A stretch of DNA of 64,000 nucleotides, from contig NZ_JAFEWE010000013.1 in the NCBI RefSeq assembly GCF_017355785.1, positions 62,001-126,000 of the forward strand, in the 5' to 3' direction. The DNA is from Desertivirga arenae. Lineage in GTDB: Bacteria > Bacteroidota > Bacteroidia > Sphingobacteriales > Sphingobacteriaceae. The position numbers and the translations under genes are program-made. Positions 22,916 to 32,096 of this stretch are shown in pieces. Under the pieces are notes generated by a model. That model was given only the letters and a program-made list of their open reading frames with translations. It was not told where the DNA came from and ran no database searches. How positions within the stretch are numbered: the stretch's first letter is position 1; each line of letters opens with the position of its first letter.

Positions 22916-23019
22916 AGCGTTCAATCCCTTCCTGTTTTTATTGTTATTTATGATGAGTGAAGATCGCTCCCAATTTATTCTTGAGTTTAATTAATTACGA
23001 AATTTCAGCAATGGAAAGT

Positions 23020-23035
23020 ATTAGTGATTACTAAT
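23020..23035. promoter_or_regulatory. Palindrome upstream of the phytochrome operon
   Basis: ATTAGT (23020-23025), GATT spacer, ACTAAT (23030-23035) is a perfect 6-bp inverted repeat, 36 nt before the heme oxygenase ATG. It could be an operator half-site pair. No confident TAnnTTTG box was found nearby. Confidence 0.3.
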
Positions 23036-23071
23036 GCTTATCATTGTTATTTTTTACTTTATTGTCCCCTA

Positions 23072-23626
23072 ATGAATTTGAGTTTAGTCCTAAAAGATAA
23101 AACGGACATATCGCATCAACAGCTGGAAAAACTTCTGGTCGGAAAGCTAAAATCAATAGCAGTTGAAGCAGACTACATCGAGATTTTAAAAAAGTTTTAC
23201 GGCTACATTAAGCCGCTCGAAGAAAGGATAAGTAAAAATCTTGATATAAATAAGGTGCCTGATTATCCTGAAAGAAGAAAATCTGATGCATTAGAACTAG
23301 ATTTACAGTACTTCAACACTACTTCAGACGTGTCTTTATGTGACGACCTTCCTGTAGTAACAAACACGTATGAGGCCATTGGTGCGTTATATGTTTTGGA
23401 AGGTTCTACACTTGGGGGAACAATCATAAGTAAAATGGTTTCTGCTAAGCTTGGTCTTAGTGCTTCTGAGGGCCTTTCTTTTTTTTATTCTTATGGTAGT
23501 GAAACGATGAAGATGTGGGAGCAATTTAAAATTGCTTTAAATACTAGGGTGGCTGAAGAAGACTGGAATATGGTAATAATTGGCGCCGATGAGACTTTTA
23601 TTAAATTTAGAAATTGGCTAGAATGA
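23072..23626 (+). CDS. bphO: Biliverdin-producing heme oxygenase (BphO-like)
   Basis: A 184-aa bacterial heme oxygenase, expected to open heme to biliverdin, iron and CO, thereby supplying the chromophore of the neighbouring phytochrome. The proximal heme ligand is H15 in DISHQQLEKLL. The distal-helix block GALYVLEGSTLGGTIISKM is typical. ATG 23072 replaces an upstream in-frame GTG (23024), which would add 16 residues before the conserved start. Its stop overlaps the phytochrome ATG (ATGA), so the two are translationally coupled. Electron donor not identified here. Confidence 0.85.
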   Translation: MNLSLVLKDKTDISHQQLEKLLVGKLKSIAVEADYIEILKKFYGYIKPLEERISKNLDINKVPDYPERRKSDALELDLQYFNTTSDVSLCDDLPVVTNTYEAIGALYVLEGSTLGGTIISKMVSAKLGLSASEGLSFFYSYGSETMKMWEQFKIALNTRVAEEDWNMVIIGADETFIKFRNWLE

Positions 23627-25140
23627 GCAAAAAGAATTATGACTCCGAATTTTGTGGTAGTTTGCCCTTACATCACATCAATCAGATCCAGCCTTACGGA
23701 TACTTGCTTGTGTTGAACAAGGAAGATTTGAAAATTGTTCAGGCAAGTGAAAACATATCTGAAGTTTTCGGTAAAGATGTTGCTGATGTAGTGGATTCTA
23801 ATCTTTCTGATTTCGTAAATGAGGAACACATCAGATTACTTGAAGATAGTTTCTCTAAAACAATTTCTGATAAGATACCTCTTAATTTATATATTAAAAA
23901 AGGCGACACTCAGGCAGAATACATTGCGCTGGTGCACAAGAAAGATGAGCTGTTGGTAGCGGAATTGGAAAAGGCTGATACGAGGAAGTCATTTACGGAA
24001 GTGTTTCAAGAGATGAAGTATGTGATGGCTGAAGTGAATTCTGCAATTTCTATTGAATCCATTTGCCAGATCTCCGTTGCTGCTTTGAAAAAACTCGCTG
24101 GTTTTGACCGCGTATTGATGTATCAATTCGACGCAGATTGGAACGGAACGGTCATTGCCGAAGAGAGGGAACAAGATATGGAGCCTTACATAGGTCTTAA
24201 ATTTCCAGCTTCTGATATTCCAAGGCAAGCAAGAGCCCTCTATCTCAAAAATCCCTATCGATTAATTCCGAACCGCGAGGATAAGCCGGTTAAGGTTTAT
24301 CCTGTGATTAACCCACTTACTAATTCCTTTATAGATCTTACCGACTGTAACCTTCGTAGTGTTGCGGGGGTGCATTTAGAATATATGGAGAACATGGGAA
24401 TAAAAGCTTCCATGTCAATCCGTATCATTCGTAATGGTCATTTATGGGCTTTGATATCCTGTCATCACCGGGAGGCAAAATACTTGAATTACGAGCTGTG
24501 TTCGGTTTTTGAACTCCTGTCGGAATTGATCTCCTCTAAAATTACTTCTATGTTGTATCAGGAGCAATTTGAGTATAAGAGTACGTTATGGGAGAAGAAG
24601 AGATTGGTGTTGGACGGTATTTATAGCATTAACGAACTGTTTTCAGGCCTTATTCAAAAAGATAAAGACCTTTTGGAATTATTCAATGCCGGGGGATTAG
24701 CGCTGGTGTACAAAGGTAAAGTGCATTTACACGGCCAAACACCACCAGTGGAGGATGTGAAGCATCTGGTTTTTTGGTTGCAACACAAGACAATTTCGGA
24801 GGCGTATTTTGAAAACAGCCTCTCTGCTGCCTTTGAGCCTGCCCAAAATTTTGCAGAAGAGGCCAGTGGATTGCTCGCTATACCCGTTGGTGGAAGAAAT
24901 GAAGATTTTCTTTTGCTTTTCAGGCCGGAGGTGCAAACAACGGTTAATTGGGGAGGAAATCCTGGGGAAGCGATTAGATTTGAGCCAGATGGGAAAAAAT
25001 ATCACCCCCGAAACTCTTTTTCTATATGGCAGGAAACGGTCCGGAAGACTGCCTTACCCTGGGATGCAGAAGAAGTAAAGGTTGCAGAAAGCCTTAGAAG
25101 CTTTATATTTGAATATTCTACTAAATACATATATAGTTAG
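23623..25140 (+). CDS. Bacteriophytochrome photosensory core without kinase
   Basis: A 505-aa biliverdin-binding photoreceptor with PAS (about 11-110), GAF (about 122-300) and PHY (about 310-498) domains, and nothing after PHY. The chromophore Cys is C11 in SEFCGSLPLHHINQIQPYGY. GAF signatures are PASDIPRQARALY (from 195), HLEYMENMGI (from 251) and SCHHREA. The PHY tongue shows WGGNP (443-447) and PRNSFSIW (from 462). The normal C-terminal histidine kinase is missing, and the stop follows the PHY helix directly. It is coupled to heme oxygenase upstream, and the hybrid kinase starts 15 nt downstream. It probably signals by binding that kinase; this is inference. Confidence 0.9.
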   Translation: MSKKNYDSEFCGSLPLHHINQIQPYGYLLVLNKEDLKIVQASENISEVFGKDVADVVDSNLSDFVNEEHIRLLEDSFSKTISDKIPLNLYIKKGDTQAEYIALVHKKDELLVAELEKADTRKSFTEVFQEMKYVMAEVNSAISIESICQISVAALKKLAGFDRVLMYQFDADWNGTVIAEEREQDMEPYIGLKFPASDIPRQARALYLKNPYRLIPNREDKPVKVYPVINPLTNSFIDLTDCNLRSVAGVHLEYMENMGIKASMSIRIIRNGHLWALISCHHREAKYLNYELCSVFELLSELISSKITSMLYQEQFEYKSTLWEKKRLVLDGIYSINELFSGLIQKDKDLLELFNAGGLALVYKGKVHLHGQTPPVEDVKHLVFWLQHKTISEAYFENSLSAAFEPAQNFAEEASGLLAIPVGGRNEDFLLLFRPEVQTTVNWGGNPGEAIRFEPDGKKYHPRNSFSIWQETVRKTALPWDAEEVKVAESLRSFIFEYSTKYIYS

Positions 25141-25155
25141 GGCGGCTTTACATCT

Positions 25156-28100
25156 ATGGAAAAGACGGTGAACGAAGGTTTAATACAAAGGAATTCTACA
25201 AAGCTAGATCATTATGTGGTTGCTATTGGCGCGTCTGCTGGTGGTTTGGAGGCTATTCATGAATTCTTTGATAATATGCCCACTAACGCTAACTTTTCTT
25301 TCATAGTCATTCAGCATTTGTCTCCTGATTATAAAAGTTTGCTTGTGGAGCTGGTATCTAAGCATACCCACATGAAAGTCTTCGAAGCTGGAGATAAAAT
25401 GACGGTGCAAAAGGAATGTATCTATGTAATTCCCAATAATAAGTTAATGACTATTTATAATGGGAAGTTGCATTTGGTGGAAAAGGTTCCGGATAAGCAA
25501 CCCAATACGGCTATCGACCATTTCCTTTATTCTTTAGCACAGGAAAAAAAGGACAAAGCAATTGCTATTATCCTTTCAGGAACAGGTTCTGACGGTACAA
25601 GGGGGATTGAGGTGATCAAAAATACAGGAGGAATGGTCATTGTGCAGGATCCGGTGACTGCAAAGTTCGATGGGATGCCAAACAGTGCAATCGCCTCTGG
25701 CAACGCAGATCTTATCCTGCCCCCTGAGATGATTCCCGAAGAGATCTATAATCATGTAAACGAAGCTCCGATCCTTGTTCTGAATAAGGGCAAAATAGAC
25801 GATAATTTACTCGATGAGATCTTTAACTTGATCCATAAAGCCCACGGTTACGATTTCCACTACTATAAAACGCCTACTATCATCAGAAGGATAGGAAAGA
25901 GGATGGGGCAACATAACATCAAAAAATTAGATGATTATGTTACTGTTCTTAGGCAAAGTCCCGAAGAAGTTAAGAGCTTAAGTAAGGACTTTTTGATAGG
26001 CGTAACCCGTTTTTTTAGGGATAAACAAGCCTTCGACTCGATTTCACAACAGGTTTTACCGGATATCATTAATGACAAACACGACGGAGACATACTGAAG
26101 GTTTGGATTTGTGCTTGTAGTACCGGGGAAGAAGCCTACTCACTCGCTATACTTATCGACCAGTATCTGCAACGTTTCAGACGTTTGCTTGAGGTTAAGA
26201 TATTTGCTACCGATATTGATGAAAGCAGTATTGGGTTTGCTGCAAAAAATTTATATCCTCAGTCTATCGAGAAAGATATAGATGAAGATACCCTTAAAAA
26301 GTATTTTGTTAAGGAAGGTAAATTCTATTCTATTATTCCCCGGATTCGTAAACAAATAGTATTTGCCAGGCATAATGTAATTAAAGATCCTCCTTTTATA
26401 AAAAACGATCTGGTAAGCTGCAGAAATATGCTCATTTATATGAATAGCGTGTTGCAGCAGAAGGTGATGAATACCCTTCACTTTTCTATTAATACGGGAG
26501 GCTATCTGTTCCTTGGAACAAGCGAGACAGCCGCATCCATTAAAGACTCGGTAGATGAAGTCAATAGTAAGTGGAAGATCTACCGTAAGATTGGAAAAAA
26601 CCGTATATCTCCTTTCGAGGTTTACCGGCAACTGGATAATAAGGGCGAGCAGCCCAGGGTTTCCCCGTCTATCATAAAGGCGTCACAGAAGAAGACTAAT
26701 CCTCTGGCTGATGACCTCACAGAAGCAATTATAGATGACTTTGGTTATGTGTGTTTCTACATAGACAAGAATTACGAGATTAAAGAATCAGTAGGAAATT
26801 TCAGCCGGTTTTTATCTCTTCCTGAGAAAAAGCTTAATCTGAACATTTTGAAAATGGTGCCTCAGGAGCTCTCGGTTGCATTGAATACAGCAATTCGCAA
26901 GAGCTGGAAAGAGGAGAAGAAGGTTTTTCTTAAGAGCGTGCGGGTGAAACAGGACCAGGTTGATCTGTTCTTAAGTATCTCTGTAAGGCCCGCCCAGCCT
27001 CTTCAGGGTAAACCATATACCTTGGTGGTGCTTGGCGAGAACAGCCTTAGTCAGGTTCATGTGCGGGAGGAAAGTTATCCTATACCTAGTCACGAACACA
27101 ACGAATACGTTGCCGAGTTGGAGGCGGAGTTGAATGAAACCAGGTCCAATCTCCAGATGGCCGTAGAGGGATTGGAAACTACCAACGAAGAATTACAGTC
27201 GAGCAATGAAGAGCTGCTTTCAGCGAATGAAGAGTTGCAGTCAAGTAATGAGGAGCTTCAGTCGCTTAACGAGGAACTGCATACCTTGAATACTGAGCAT
27301 CAGCTTAAGATTAAGGAGCTGATCGAGCTAAATGATGACCTTAATAATTATTTCAGAAGCACCGATATTGGGCAGATCTTTATTGATAGAAATCAAAATA
27401 TCAGGAAGTTTAACGCTTCTGCATTAAGACTGGTTAACTTAATTGAGGGAGATATTGGCCGGCCTATCAGTCATATTTCTACCAACATCCGGTACGAAAA
27501 CCTCGTCAGAGATATTACACATGTTATAGAGACGGATGATATTGTAGAAAAGGAAATTATTCTTACGAATGATACCAGGTTTCTCATGAGGATAATGCCT
27601 TATGTAAGACAGGATAAGCGTACCGATGGAGCTATAATTACTTTTGTTGATATTTCAGCAATTGCAAATCTTAATAACATTATAAATGGAGTGTTCAACT
27701 CCAGTTTAAGTTCGATCATTGCCTTTAAAGCAGTTAGAAACTACAATAGCCAGATTGAAGATTTTGTTATACTTACCTGTAACTATGCTTCTGACGCTAT
27801 ATTAGGAGGAAGTATAAATCAGGCTGGTAAGCATTTGAAAGAGATTAGCAGCTTATCTGGTACTGATTTCTCAAACAGCTGCATTTCAGTGGTAGAAAAA
27901 GGTGCTCCTCTTCATACTGAACTGAACATTGATGACCGCTGGTATGAGATTGTGGCAGTGAAAATGATGGACGGCTTCGTAGCTACGTTTACTGATATAA
28001 CAGATAAACGAGATGGGGAGCAGAAGCTGAGACAAAATTATAACGAACTGATCTCTGTCAGGGAGAACCTAAAGAAACTTAATCTTGAACTGGAAGATAA

Positions 28101-30747
28101 GGTGGCAGAGAGGACCCGGGAACTAAGCGTATCTGAAGAAAGATTCAGGTTGGTTTCCAGGGCAACAAATGATGCTATCTGGGATTGGGATCTAGTGAAT
28201 AATAGTTTGTGGTGGAGTGATAGCTTCTTTAAACTGTTTGGCTACGAGTATTTTGAAGAGGTTAACAGCAGTAATTTCTGGTTCAGCAAGATCCATCCTG
28301 AGGATAGGGAAAGAGTAAGAAAAAGTATCAATTCGGTTATCAACACAGGCAGTGATCAATGGAGCGAGGAGTATCGTTTTGAGAAAAAGGACGGTTCATT
28401 CGCATGCATCCTTGACCGGGGCTATTTGCTACAGGATGAATACGGAACGCCCTACCGGATGCTCGGTTCGAGATTGGATATTTCGGAGTTGAAAGAAGCT
28501 CAATACCAAATCATTAAAAGTGAAAGCCGGTTCCGGAAAGTGTTTGAATCAAACATGATCGGAATGTTATTTACCAATAAGGATTCGGTGATTATAAATG
28601 CGAATGAGGCCTTCTTGCAAATGATCGGCTATAGCCGGGAGGATTTGAAGAACGGACTTATTACCTGGAGTAGAATTACTCCGCCTGAATTTCTGGAAAG
28701 AAACAGGCTGGCTGCTGAACAAATTTGGAACAGTGGAGTTTGTCCGCCATTTGAGGGTGAGTATTTGCGTAAAGACGGCTCAAGGATGTGTGTGCTGCTG
28801 GGTGCTGCTTCCGTTAGTGAAGACGATGCTGTTGCCGTTACCTATATCATTGATATTACAGAGAAGAAGGACGCCGAGAGAAAGGAACAGGAACTTCAAC
28901 GAATTATACAGAAACAGCAAGATGAGTTCCGGGGTATTTTTATGAATGCTCCTGCGCTTATTTCTATCCGTAGAGGAGAAGATCTACGGGTTGAGTTTGT
29001 GAACCAAACGGCAATGGATTATTTCGGAAGAAATGACCTTGTAGGTAAAAATAATACGGAATTACTAGGGGAATATAAGCCAGAAAGTAAAGAATCGGAC
29101 GAGTTGATCCAGCAGGTTTACAAAACGGGGATCCCATTTTTTGGCAAAGCATTCCACGTTAGATATGATCGGAACAGAACGGGCGTAATAGAAGATGGCT
29201 GGTTCGACTTCGTTTATCAGCCTGTTTATAGTGACGATGGAATTGTAGACGGTGTTGCCACCTTCGCTTTTGATGTCTCTGACATGATCAGGGCTAATCA
29301 GGAGATTAAGAAAAATGAAGGCCGGTTCAGATTTCTTGCCGAATCCATCCCTCAAAAAGTTTGGACTGCAAAACCAGATGGTCTGGGTGACTTTTTCAAT
29401 AAGGTGTGGCTGGACTATACCGGTAAAGAAATGCACGAGCTTGAAGGCTGGCAGTGGCTTGATGTAATACATCCTGAAGATCGGGAGAGGAACAGAGAGC
29501 TATGGGTACAAGCTATTGAAGCTGGTCAGGATTTCGAAATGGAAAGAAGGATCTTAGGCACCGATGGCCAGTACCGATGGCATTTAAGCAGAAGTATTCC
29601 GCAAAAAGATGATAATGGGGAAATCGTCATATGGGTAGGCACAAGTACCGATATTCACGATCAGAAGACAGCCTCCGAGGCGTTGAAGGAGAGTGAAGAT
29701 TATTTCCGTCAATTGGCCGATCAGTCGCCCTTCATGATCTGGAAAGTGGATGAGAAGGGAGATTGTAACTACGTAAATAAAAAATGGATCGCTTTCACGG
29801 GGCTCAGTTTCGATGCTAGTATGGGCCTCGGCTGGAGTAAAGCCTTCCACCAGGATGATGCAGACAAGGAGTATAAGAAGTTCGTTAAGGCCTTCGAGTC
29901 CAGAGAGATCTTCTATTCCAAGTTTCGACTAAGAAGTATAAAAGGAGAGTATCATTGGGTGCTGGCTCAGGCTAACCCGGTATTTGGAGCCTCCTTCGAA
30001 GGGTATATTGGAAGTTTAACTGATATTACGGAACAGGAGTTGGCACAGCAAGCCACTAAATTGTTGATGCAGAAGAAGGACGAGTTCATGAGTATTGCGA
30101 GTCATGAATTAAAAACCCCTATTACGAGCATGAAGGCCTCATTGCAAATTGCTGAGCGTTTGAGTAACCGTAAAGTAGAGGTTGAGAAGATCCAGTCCTT
30201 TATAGAGAAAGCAAACAAACAGGTTAACCGTCTTACTGCATTAGTTGAAGATTTGTTAGATGTAACCAAGATCCAGGCAGGTAAATTGCAGTTTGAAAAG
30301 GATAGGTTCTATATTGACGAGGTAGTTCAGACTTCTGTAGATCAGATGCAGAACGACTCTATCAGGCATACCATTGTTGTTGAAGGGGACAAAGAAATTG
30401 CCGTCTGGGGAGACATGCATCGTCTGGAGCAAGTGATCGTAAATTTCTTGTCCAACGCTATCAAATACTCGCCTGATTCTGATAAAGTATTGGTAAATAT
30501 CAGGAGAGAAGAGGATAAGGTAAGAGTTTATGTAACTGATTTTGGTATCGGGATTCCAGAAGATAAAATTAATTTCGTCTTCGACAGGTTCTTCCGGGTG
30601 CAGGAGTCGTCACAGAAGTTTTCGGGGCTAGGTTTAGGCCTCTTCATATCCGCGGAAATTATAAAACGGCATGAAGGTGACGTTGGTGTTTATAGTGAAG
30701 AAGGTAAGGGTTCAACATTTTGGTTTGATTTGCCTATTGCAGATTAG
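25156..30747 (+). CDS. CheB-CheR-multi-PAS hybrid sensor histidine kinase
   Basis: A 1863-aa cytosolic protein. Residues about 17-200 are a CheB methylesterase domain with triad S27 (IGASAGG), H54 (VIQHLSP) and D146 (GTGSDGT). About 210-480 is a CheR methyltransferase (SAM site WICACSTGEEAYSLAI at 317; NDLVSCRNMLIYM). About 650-730 is a coiled coil of heptads such as NEELQSS. Then come some seven PAS-type domains: about 735-835, 850-950, 995-1110, 1125-1235, 1255-1375, 1390-1500 and 1515-1625, with a degenerate one near 530-625. HisKA (H1650 in SHELKTP) and HATPase (NFLSNAIKYSP, DFGIGIPE, GLGLGLF) close it. There are no transmembrane segments and no receiver domain. It starts 15 nt after the phytochrome. 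Confidence 0.9.
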   Translation: MEKTVNEGLIQRNSTKLDHYVVAIGASAGGLEAIHEFFDNMPTNANFSFIVIQHLSPDYKSLLVELVSKHTHMKVFEAGDKMTVQKECIYVIPNNKLMTIYNGKLHLVEKVPDKQPNTAIDHFLYSLAQEKKDKAIAIILSGTGSDGTRGIEVIKNTGGMVIVQDPVTAKFDGMPNSAIASGNADLILPPEMIPEEIYNHVNEAPILVLNKGKIDDNLLDEIFNLIHKAHGYDFHYYKTPTIIRRIGKRMGQHNIKKLDDYVTVLRQSPEEVKSLSKDFLIGVTRFFRDKQAFDSISQQVLPDIINDKHDGDILKVWICACSTGEEAYSLAILIDQYLQRFRRLLEVKIFATDIDESSIGFAAKNLYPQSIEKDIDEDTLKKYFVKEGKFYSIIPRIRKQIVFARHNVIKDPPFIKNDLVSCRNMLIYMNSVLQQKVMNTLHFSINTGGYLFLGTSETAASIKDSVDEVNSKWKIYRKIGKNRISPFEVYRQLDNKGEQPRVSPSIIKASQKKTNPLADDLTEAIIDDFGYVCFYIDKNYEIKESVGNFSRFLSLPEKKLNLNILKMVPQELSVALNTAIRKSWKEEKKVFLKSVRVKQDQVDLFLSISVRPAQPLQGKPYTLVVLGENSLSQVHVREESYPIPSHEHNEYVAELEAELNETRSNLQMAVEGLETTNEELQSSNEELLSANEELQSSNEELQSLNEELHTLNTEHQLKIKELIELNDDLNNYFRSTDIGQIFIDRNQNIRKFNASALRLVNLIEGDIGRPISHISTNIRYENLVRDITHVIETDDIVEKEIILTNDTRFLMRIMPYVRQDKRTDGAIITFVDISAIANLNNIINGVFNSSLSSIIAFKAVRNYNSQIEDFVILTCNYASDAILGGSINQAGKHLKEISSLSGTDFSNSCISVVEKGAPLHTELNIDDRWYEIVAVKMMDGFVATFTDITDKRDGEQKLRQNYNELISVRENLKKLNLELEDKVAERTRELSVSEERFRLVSRATNDAIWDWDLVNNSLWWSDSFFKLFGYEYFEEVNSSNFWFSKIHPEDRERVRKSINSVINTGSDQWSEEYRFEKKDGSFACILDRGYLLQDEYGTPYRMLGSRLDISELKEAQYQIIKSESRFRKVFESNMIGMLFTNKDSVIINANEAFLQMIGYSREDLKNGLITWSRITPPEFLERNRLAAEQIWNSGVCPPFEGEYLRKDGSRMCVLLGAASVSEDDAVAVTYIIDITEKKDAERKEQELQRIIQKQQDEFRGIFMNAPALISIRRGEDLRVEFVNQTAMDYFGRNDLVGKNNTELLGEYKPESKESDELIQQVYKTGIPFFGKAFHVRYDRNRTGVIEDGWFDFVYQPVYSDDGIVDGVATFAFDVSDMIRANQEIKKNEGRFRFLAESIPQKVWTAKPDGLGDFFNKVWLDYTGKEMHELEGWQWLDVIHPEDRERNRELWVQAIEAGQDFEMERRILGTDGQYRWHLSRSIPQKDDNGEIVIWVGTSTDIHDQKTASEALKESEDYFRQLADQSPFMIWKVDEKGDCNYVNKKWIAFTGLSFDASMGLGWSKAFHQDDADKEYKKFVKAFESREIFYSKFRLRSIKGEYHWVLAQANPVFGASFEGYIGSLTDITEQELAQQATKLLMQKKDEFMSIASHELKTPITSMKASLQIAERLSNRKVEVEKIQSFIEKANKQVNRLTALVEDLLDVTKIQAGKLQFEKDRFYIDEVVQTSVDQMQNDSIRHTIVVEGDKEIAVWGDMHRLEQVIVNFLSNAIKYSPDSDKVLVNIRREEDKVRVYVTDFGIGIPEDKINFVFDRFFRVQESSQKFSGLGLGLFISAEIIKRHEGDVGVYSEEGKGSTFWFDLPIAD

Positions 30748-30788
30748 GGAAATGCAGAATGAACTATTGAAATATATTAATAATTAAA

Positions 30789-30821
30789 TTTTTGCGGGTT
30801 CATTTATTTGTTTTAGCTTTA
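30789..30821 (+). promoter_or_regulatory. Promoter of the response regulator
   Basis: A TTTTTG -33 element (30789-30794) and TAGCTTTA -7 element (30814-30821, one mismatch) are spaced exactly 19 nt. The ATG follows 7 nt later. The gene can therefore be transcribed apart from the kinase. Confidence 0.55.
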
Positions 30822-30828
30822 TGCTTGA

Positions 30829-31188
30829 ATGAAGCGTATAGTAATTTTTGATGATGATGTGGATATTTTAGAAATTCTCACGTATTTACTTACTGAGAAG
30901 GGGTGGGAAGTCCATACGCGAACAACTTGTAACAATATTTTAGAGATAATTTCTGAGAAAAGGCCGGATGTGATCTTAATGGATAACTGGATTCCGGATA
31001 CGGGAGGAATAAAAGCAACGCAATTGCTTAAAGCTGATCCAAAGCTTACTAATATTCCCGTTATTTACTTTTCTGCGAACAATGATGTTGAAATCCTTTC
31101 TCAGAAGGCGGGAGCGGACGCTTACATTGCAAAGCCTTTCGATTTAGACGAGCTTGAGAAGATAGTAAACCAATTTGCTCTTTCTTAA
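30829..31188 (+). CDS. Single-domain response regulator (CheY-like)
   Basis: A 119-aa receiver domain alone. It has the acidic pocket D8-D10 (FDDDVD), phosphoacceptor D52 in ILMDNWIP, S82 in YFSAN and K102 in YIAKPFD. It has no DNA-binding or enzymatic output. It lies 81 nt downstream of the hybrid kinase, is the likely phosphoacceptor, and has its own candidate promoter. Its partner further down the pathway is not encoded in the window. Confidence 0.9.
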   Translation: MKRIVIFDDDVDILEILTYLLTEKGWEVHTRTTCNNILEIISEKRPDVILMDNWIPDTGGIKATQLLKADPKLTNIPVIYFSANNDVEILSQKAGADAYIAKPFDLDELEKIVNQFALS

Positions 31189-31196
31189 AAAATTAT

Positions 31197-31249
31197 AAAA
31201 GGGATTGAATTTACAACTGTCAATAGTTCTGTAAATCCAATCCCTTTTT
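31197..31249. terminator. Bidirectional terminator after response regulator
   Basis: AAAAGGGATTG (31197-31207) pairs with CAATCCCTTTT (31238-31248), and an inner stem ATTTAC/GTAAAT extends it. U-rich on both strands; convergent with the SIMPL gene. Confidence 0.85.
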
Positions 31250-31252
31250 ATT

Positions 31253-31957
31253 TTATTTAAGTTCGAATACCGCCCTCATCTGATAATTCAGCTTGATCTT
31301 CTTAAAATCGATCTCCGGCATAGGCGCTGATTCTGCAGCTGCAGCCTTATCCATCATCATTACATTTGCACGATAATAGGGCTGTGGGTAAACTTCATTA
31401 TTGATCTCCTGTATTTCAATAGCATCTCCCACTTTATCATTGACTGCTTCTGCCAGAAAGCTTGCTTTGTCTTTGGCGGCTTGTAGTGCTTTTATCTTGA
31501 GGTCTCTTTTCAGAGATTCTATTTTTGAGTAATCATAGGACTCTATATTCGTATACTCAATTGCCCTTGGCTCTACACCATTTAATATTTGATTAAACTT
31601 ATTGAGGTCAGTAACCTTTATCCGGTACTGTTTCCTCGCCAGAAAATCGGGATTTTTCTTCTTTTCCCATGTATAATTATAGCTGGATATATTATTGATC
31701 GTAAAATTCTCCTTTGGAATTCCAGCATTTATTACAGCCGAGTATAGTTGCTTTTCAAGGTCCTCAATATCTACTTTCTTCTTGTTGGCGTTGTCCCGGT
31801 AATATTCTTTAAGAGAAATTCCAACGTAAATAATATCGGGGGTAACTTCGGTTTCTGCAGATCCTGATACTTCGATTTTTCTGCGCATATCAATAGTCTG
31901 AGCTGATGTAGTAATAGTGATACCGCTAATAAGTGCGATGAAGAATAATCTTTTCAT
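31253..31957 (-). CDS. SIMPL-domain (DUF541) exported protein
   Basis: A 234-aa protein with a signal peptide (MKRLFFIALISGITITTSAQ) and a SIMPL/DUF541 fold. It has the opening IEVSGSAETEVTPDIIYVGIS strand pair, a central helical part, and KALQAAKDKASFLAEAVNDKVG, which is the family hallmark near the C-terminus. Members form periplasmic or membrane-associated oligomers of poorly known function (oxidative-stress or IRAK-like associations). Convergent with the response regulator; monocistronic. Confidence 0.85.
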   Translation of the reverse strand: MKRLFFIALISGITITTSAQTIDMRRKIEVSGSAETEVTPDIIYVGISLKEYYRDNANKKKVDIEDLEKQLYSAVINAGIPKENFTINNISSYNYTWEKKKNPDFLARKQYRIKVTDLNKFNQILNGVEPRAIEYTNIESYDYSKIESLKRDLKIKALQAAKDKASFLAEAVNDKVGDAIEIQEINNEVYPQPYYRANVMMMDKAAAAESAPMPEIDFKKIKLNYQMRAVFELK

Positions 31958-32096
31958 ATTTTATCTAATTGTTGTGTGCTGCTATGATGCAAGCAGGAAG
32001 TTAATTCCATAAACATCTTGCAAAAAGAATTGCTTGTAATAAGGACGAAAAAAAGAGTACGAATGTAACAGGGGTGCGAAAAACTGAAGTAAGGAT

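Noticed and set aside
23024-23071. GTG start extending the heme oxygenase by 16 residues
   Set aside because: The added residues are hydrophobic and not typical of the family, and they overlap the palindrome at 23020-23035.
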